This document shows, piece by piece, positions 63,591 through 64,000 of a DNA stretch of 64,000 nucleotides. Every line of letters begins with the position of its first letter. Positions within the stretch are counted from its first letter, which is position 1. This DNA comes from Flexibacter flexilis DSM 6793 (GTDB lineage Bacteria; Bacteroidota; Bacteroidia; Cytophagales; Flexibacteraceae). The position numbers and the translations under genes were made by a program. A model generated the notes under the pieces. That model saw only the letters and a list, made by a program, of their open reading frames with translations. It did no database searches and was not told the origin of the DNA. Where the stretch lies: positions 124,001 to 188,000 of the forward strand of contig NZ_FOLE01000007.1 of assembly GCF_900112255.1 (NCBI RefSeq), read 5' to 3'.

Positions 63591-64000
63591 TTATCGGTTT
63601 ATCAGCAAAAAGACAAACAGATAAATCCACAAAACATCAAGAAAGTGCCAATAAGTATTGCATAAGTCAATCGCCAACAAAGATTTAGCGTGAACATTAT
63701 ACCTAAAAGCCTTTACCGTAACGACCAACAAGAAAAGCAGTCCGCCCATCAGGTGCAACGCATGCAAGCCCGAAATCACGTACACAAACGACCCACCAGG
63801 GTTGCTGCCTTGTCCGCCGAAGAATACTTTCATATCTACCAGAGCCACCCAGCCTAACCATTGTGTATAAAGAAACGTAAAGCCCAACACGGTGGTAATC
63901 AGCATTGCCCATTTTACAGTAGCAATGTTATCGCGCTTTGCGGCGTTGAAAGCCCATTGCATCGTAACACTACTCAACAAAAGCACTACTGTACTAATGG
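63591..64000 (-). CDS. Partial: second cytochrome c oxidase subunit III-like protein
   Basis: The last ~136 residues of a subunit III-like protein; the frame is open to the window edge. It reads VVLLLSSVTMQWAFNAAKRDN, GGSFVYVISGLHALHLMGGLLF (in parts) and TYWHFLDVLWIYLFVFLLINR. The SSVTM and YWHFLDVLW motifs match the complete neighbour, so the two are paralogues in tandem. Its N-terminal part lies outside the window. Confidence 0.9.
   Translation of the reverse strand, partial: ISTVVLLLSSVTMQWAFNAAKRDNIATVKWAMLITTVLGFTFLYTQWLGWVALVDMKVFFGGQGSNPGGSFVYVISGLHALHLMGGLLFLLVVTVKAFRYNVHAKSLLAIDLCNTYWHFLDVLWIYLFVFLLINR

Overview
The window reads as chromosomal DNA of a gliding, probably pigmented member of the Bacteroidota, most likely a cytophagia-type bacterium. 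Direct support: type IX secretion C-terminal domains on two proteins (positions 3-311 and 31575-33719), the gliding genes gldA and gldE, a CruF-type carotenoid protein, a leucine dehydrogenase, a DUF2723 protein, an HTH-less sigma-54-type regulator, the absence of obvious Shine-Dalgarno sequences, and repeated TAnnTTTG motifs upstream of genes, which match the -7 element of Bacteroidota promoters. The species is not identifiable from sequence alone. Coding density is high and there is no prophage, insertion sequence, CRISPR array, rRNA or tRNA that I can see.

Layout. 0-9.3 kb: end of a secreted type IX cargo protein, carotenoid gene, PLP-homeostasis protein, accA, a TPR protein, an orphan CoA-transferase A subunit, gldA, a sigma-54-type response regulator, mtaB and an O-methyltransferase. 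9.5-10.7 kb: one very AT-rich membrane protein gene, the clearest compositional outlier. 10.7-22.3 kb: a glycosyltransferase, PASTA and LysM wall-binding proteins, ettA, citrate synthase, membrane proteins, a 1018-residue DUF2723 protein and a membrane-anchored helix-hairpin-helix protein. 22.4-28.6 kb: a short-chain dehydrogenase, a two-gene HipA-like kinase module whose kinase looks catalytically degenerate, and a heterodimeric ABC exporter with one canonical and one degenerate ATP site. 28.7-38 kb: leucine dehydrogenase, FKBP lipoprotein, GDP-fucose synthase, a secreted M43 metalloprotease and metH behind a SAM-I riboswitch. 38-44.7 kb: gyrB, a SiaC/SiaB phosphorylation pair, a DEAD-box helicase, aroE and a histidine kinase. 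44.7-48.2 kb: a three-gene glycosyltransferase cluster with a double-GT2 fusion. 48.4-64 kb: sppA, then an almost unbroken minus-strand run: efp, three small membrane genes associated with cytochrome oxidase, an Mrp ATPase, glycosyltransferases, a CAP protein, gldE-ssb, a CPBP protease, an MreD-like protein, an SGNH esterase, SCO, and cytochrome oxidase subunits IV, III and III (the last cut by the window edge).

How the genes fit together: the right end is a respiratory oxidase locus (structural subunits plus SCO copper chaperone), with the DUF420/CAMCR/DUF983 trio lying 9.5 kb away. Envelope work dominates the rest: glycan transferases, wall-binding PASTA/LysM proteins, an SGNH esterase, the gliding machinery and its cargo. 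Methionine synthesis is controlled by a SAM riboswitch. The least explained items are the degenerate HipA-like module, the AT-rich membrane gene, an EF-hand loop inside the DUF420 protein, and an EF-P whose tip lysine is replaced.
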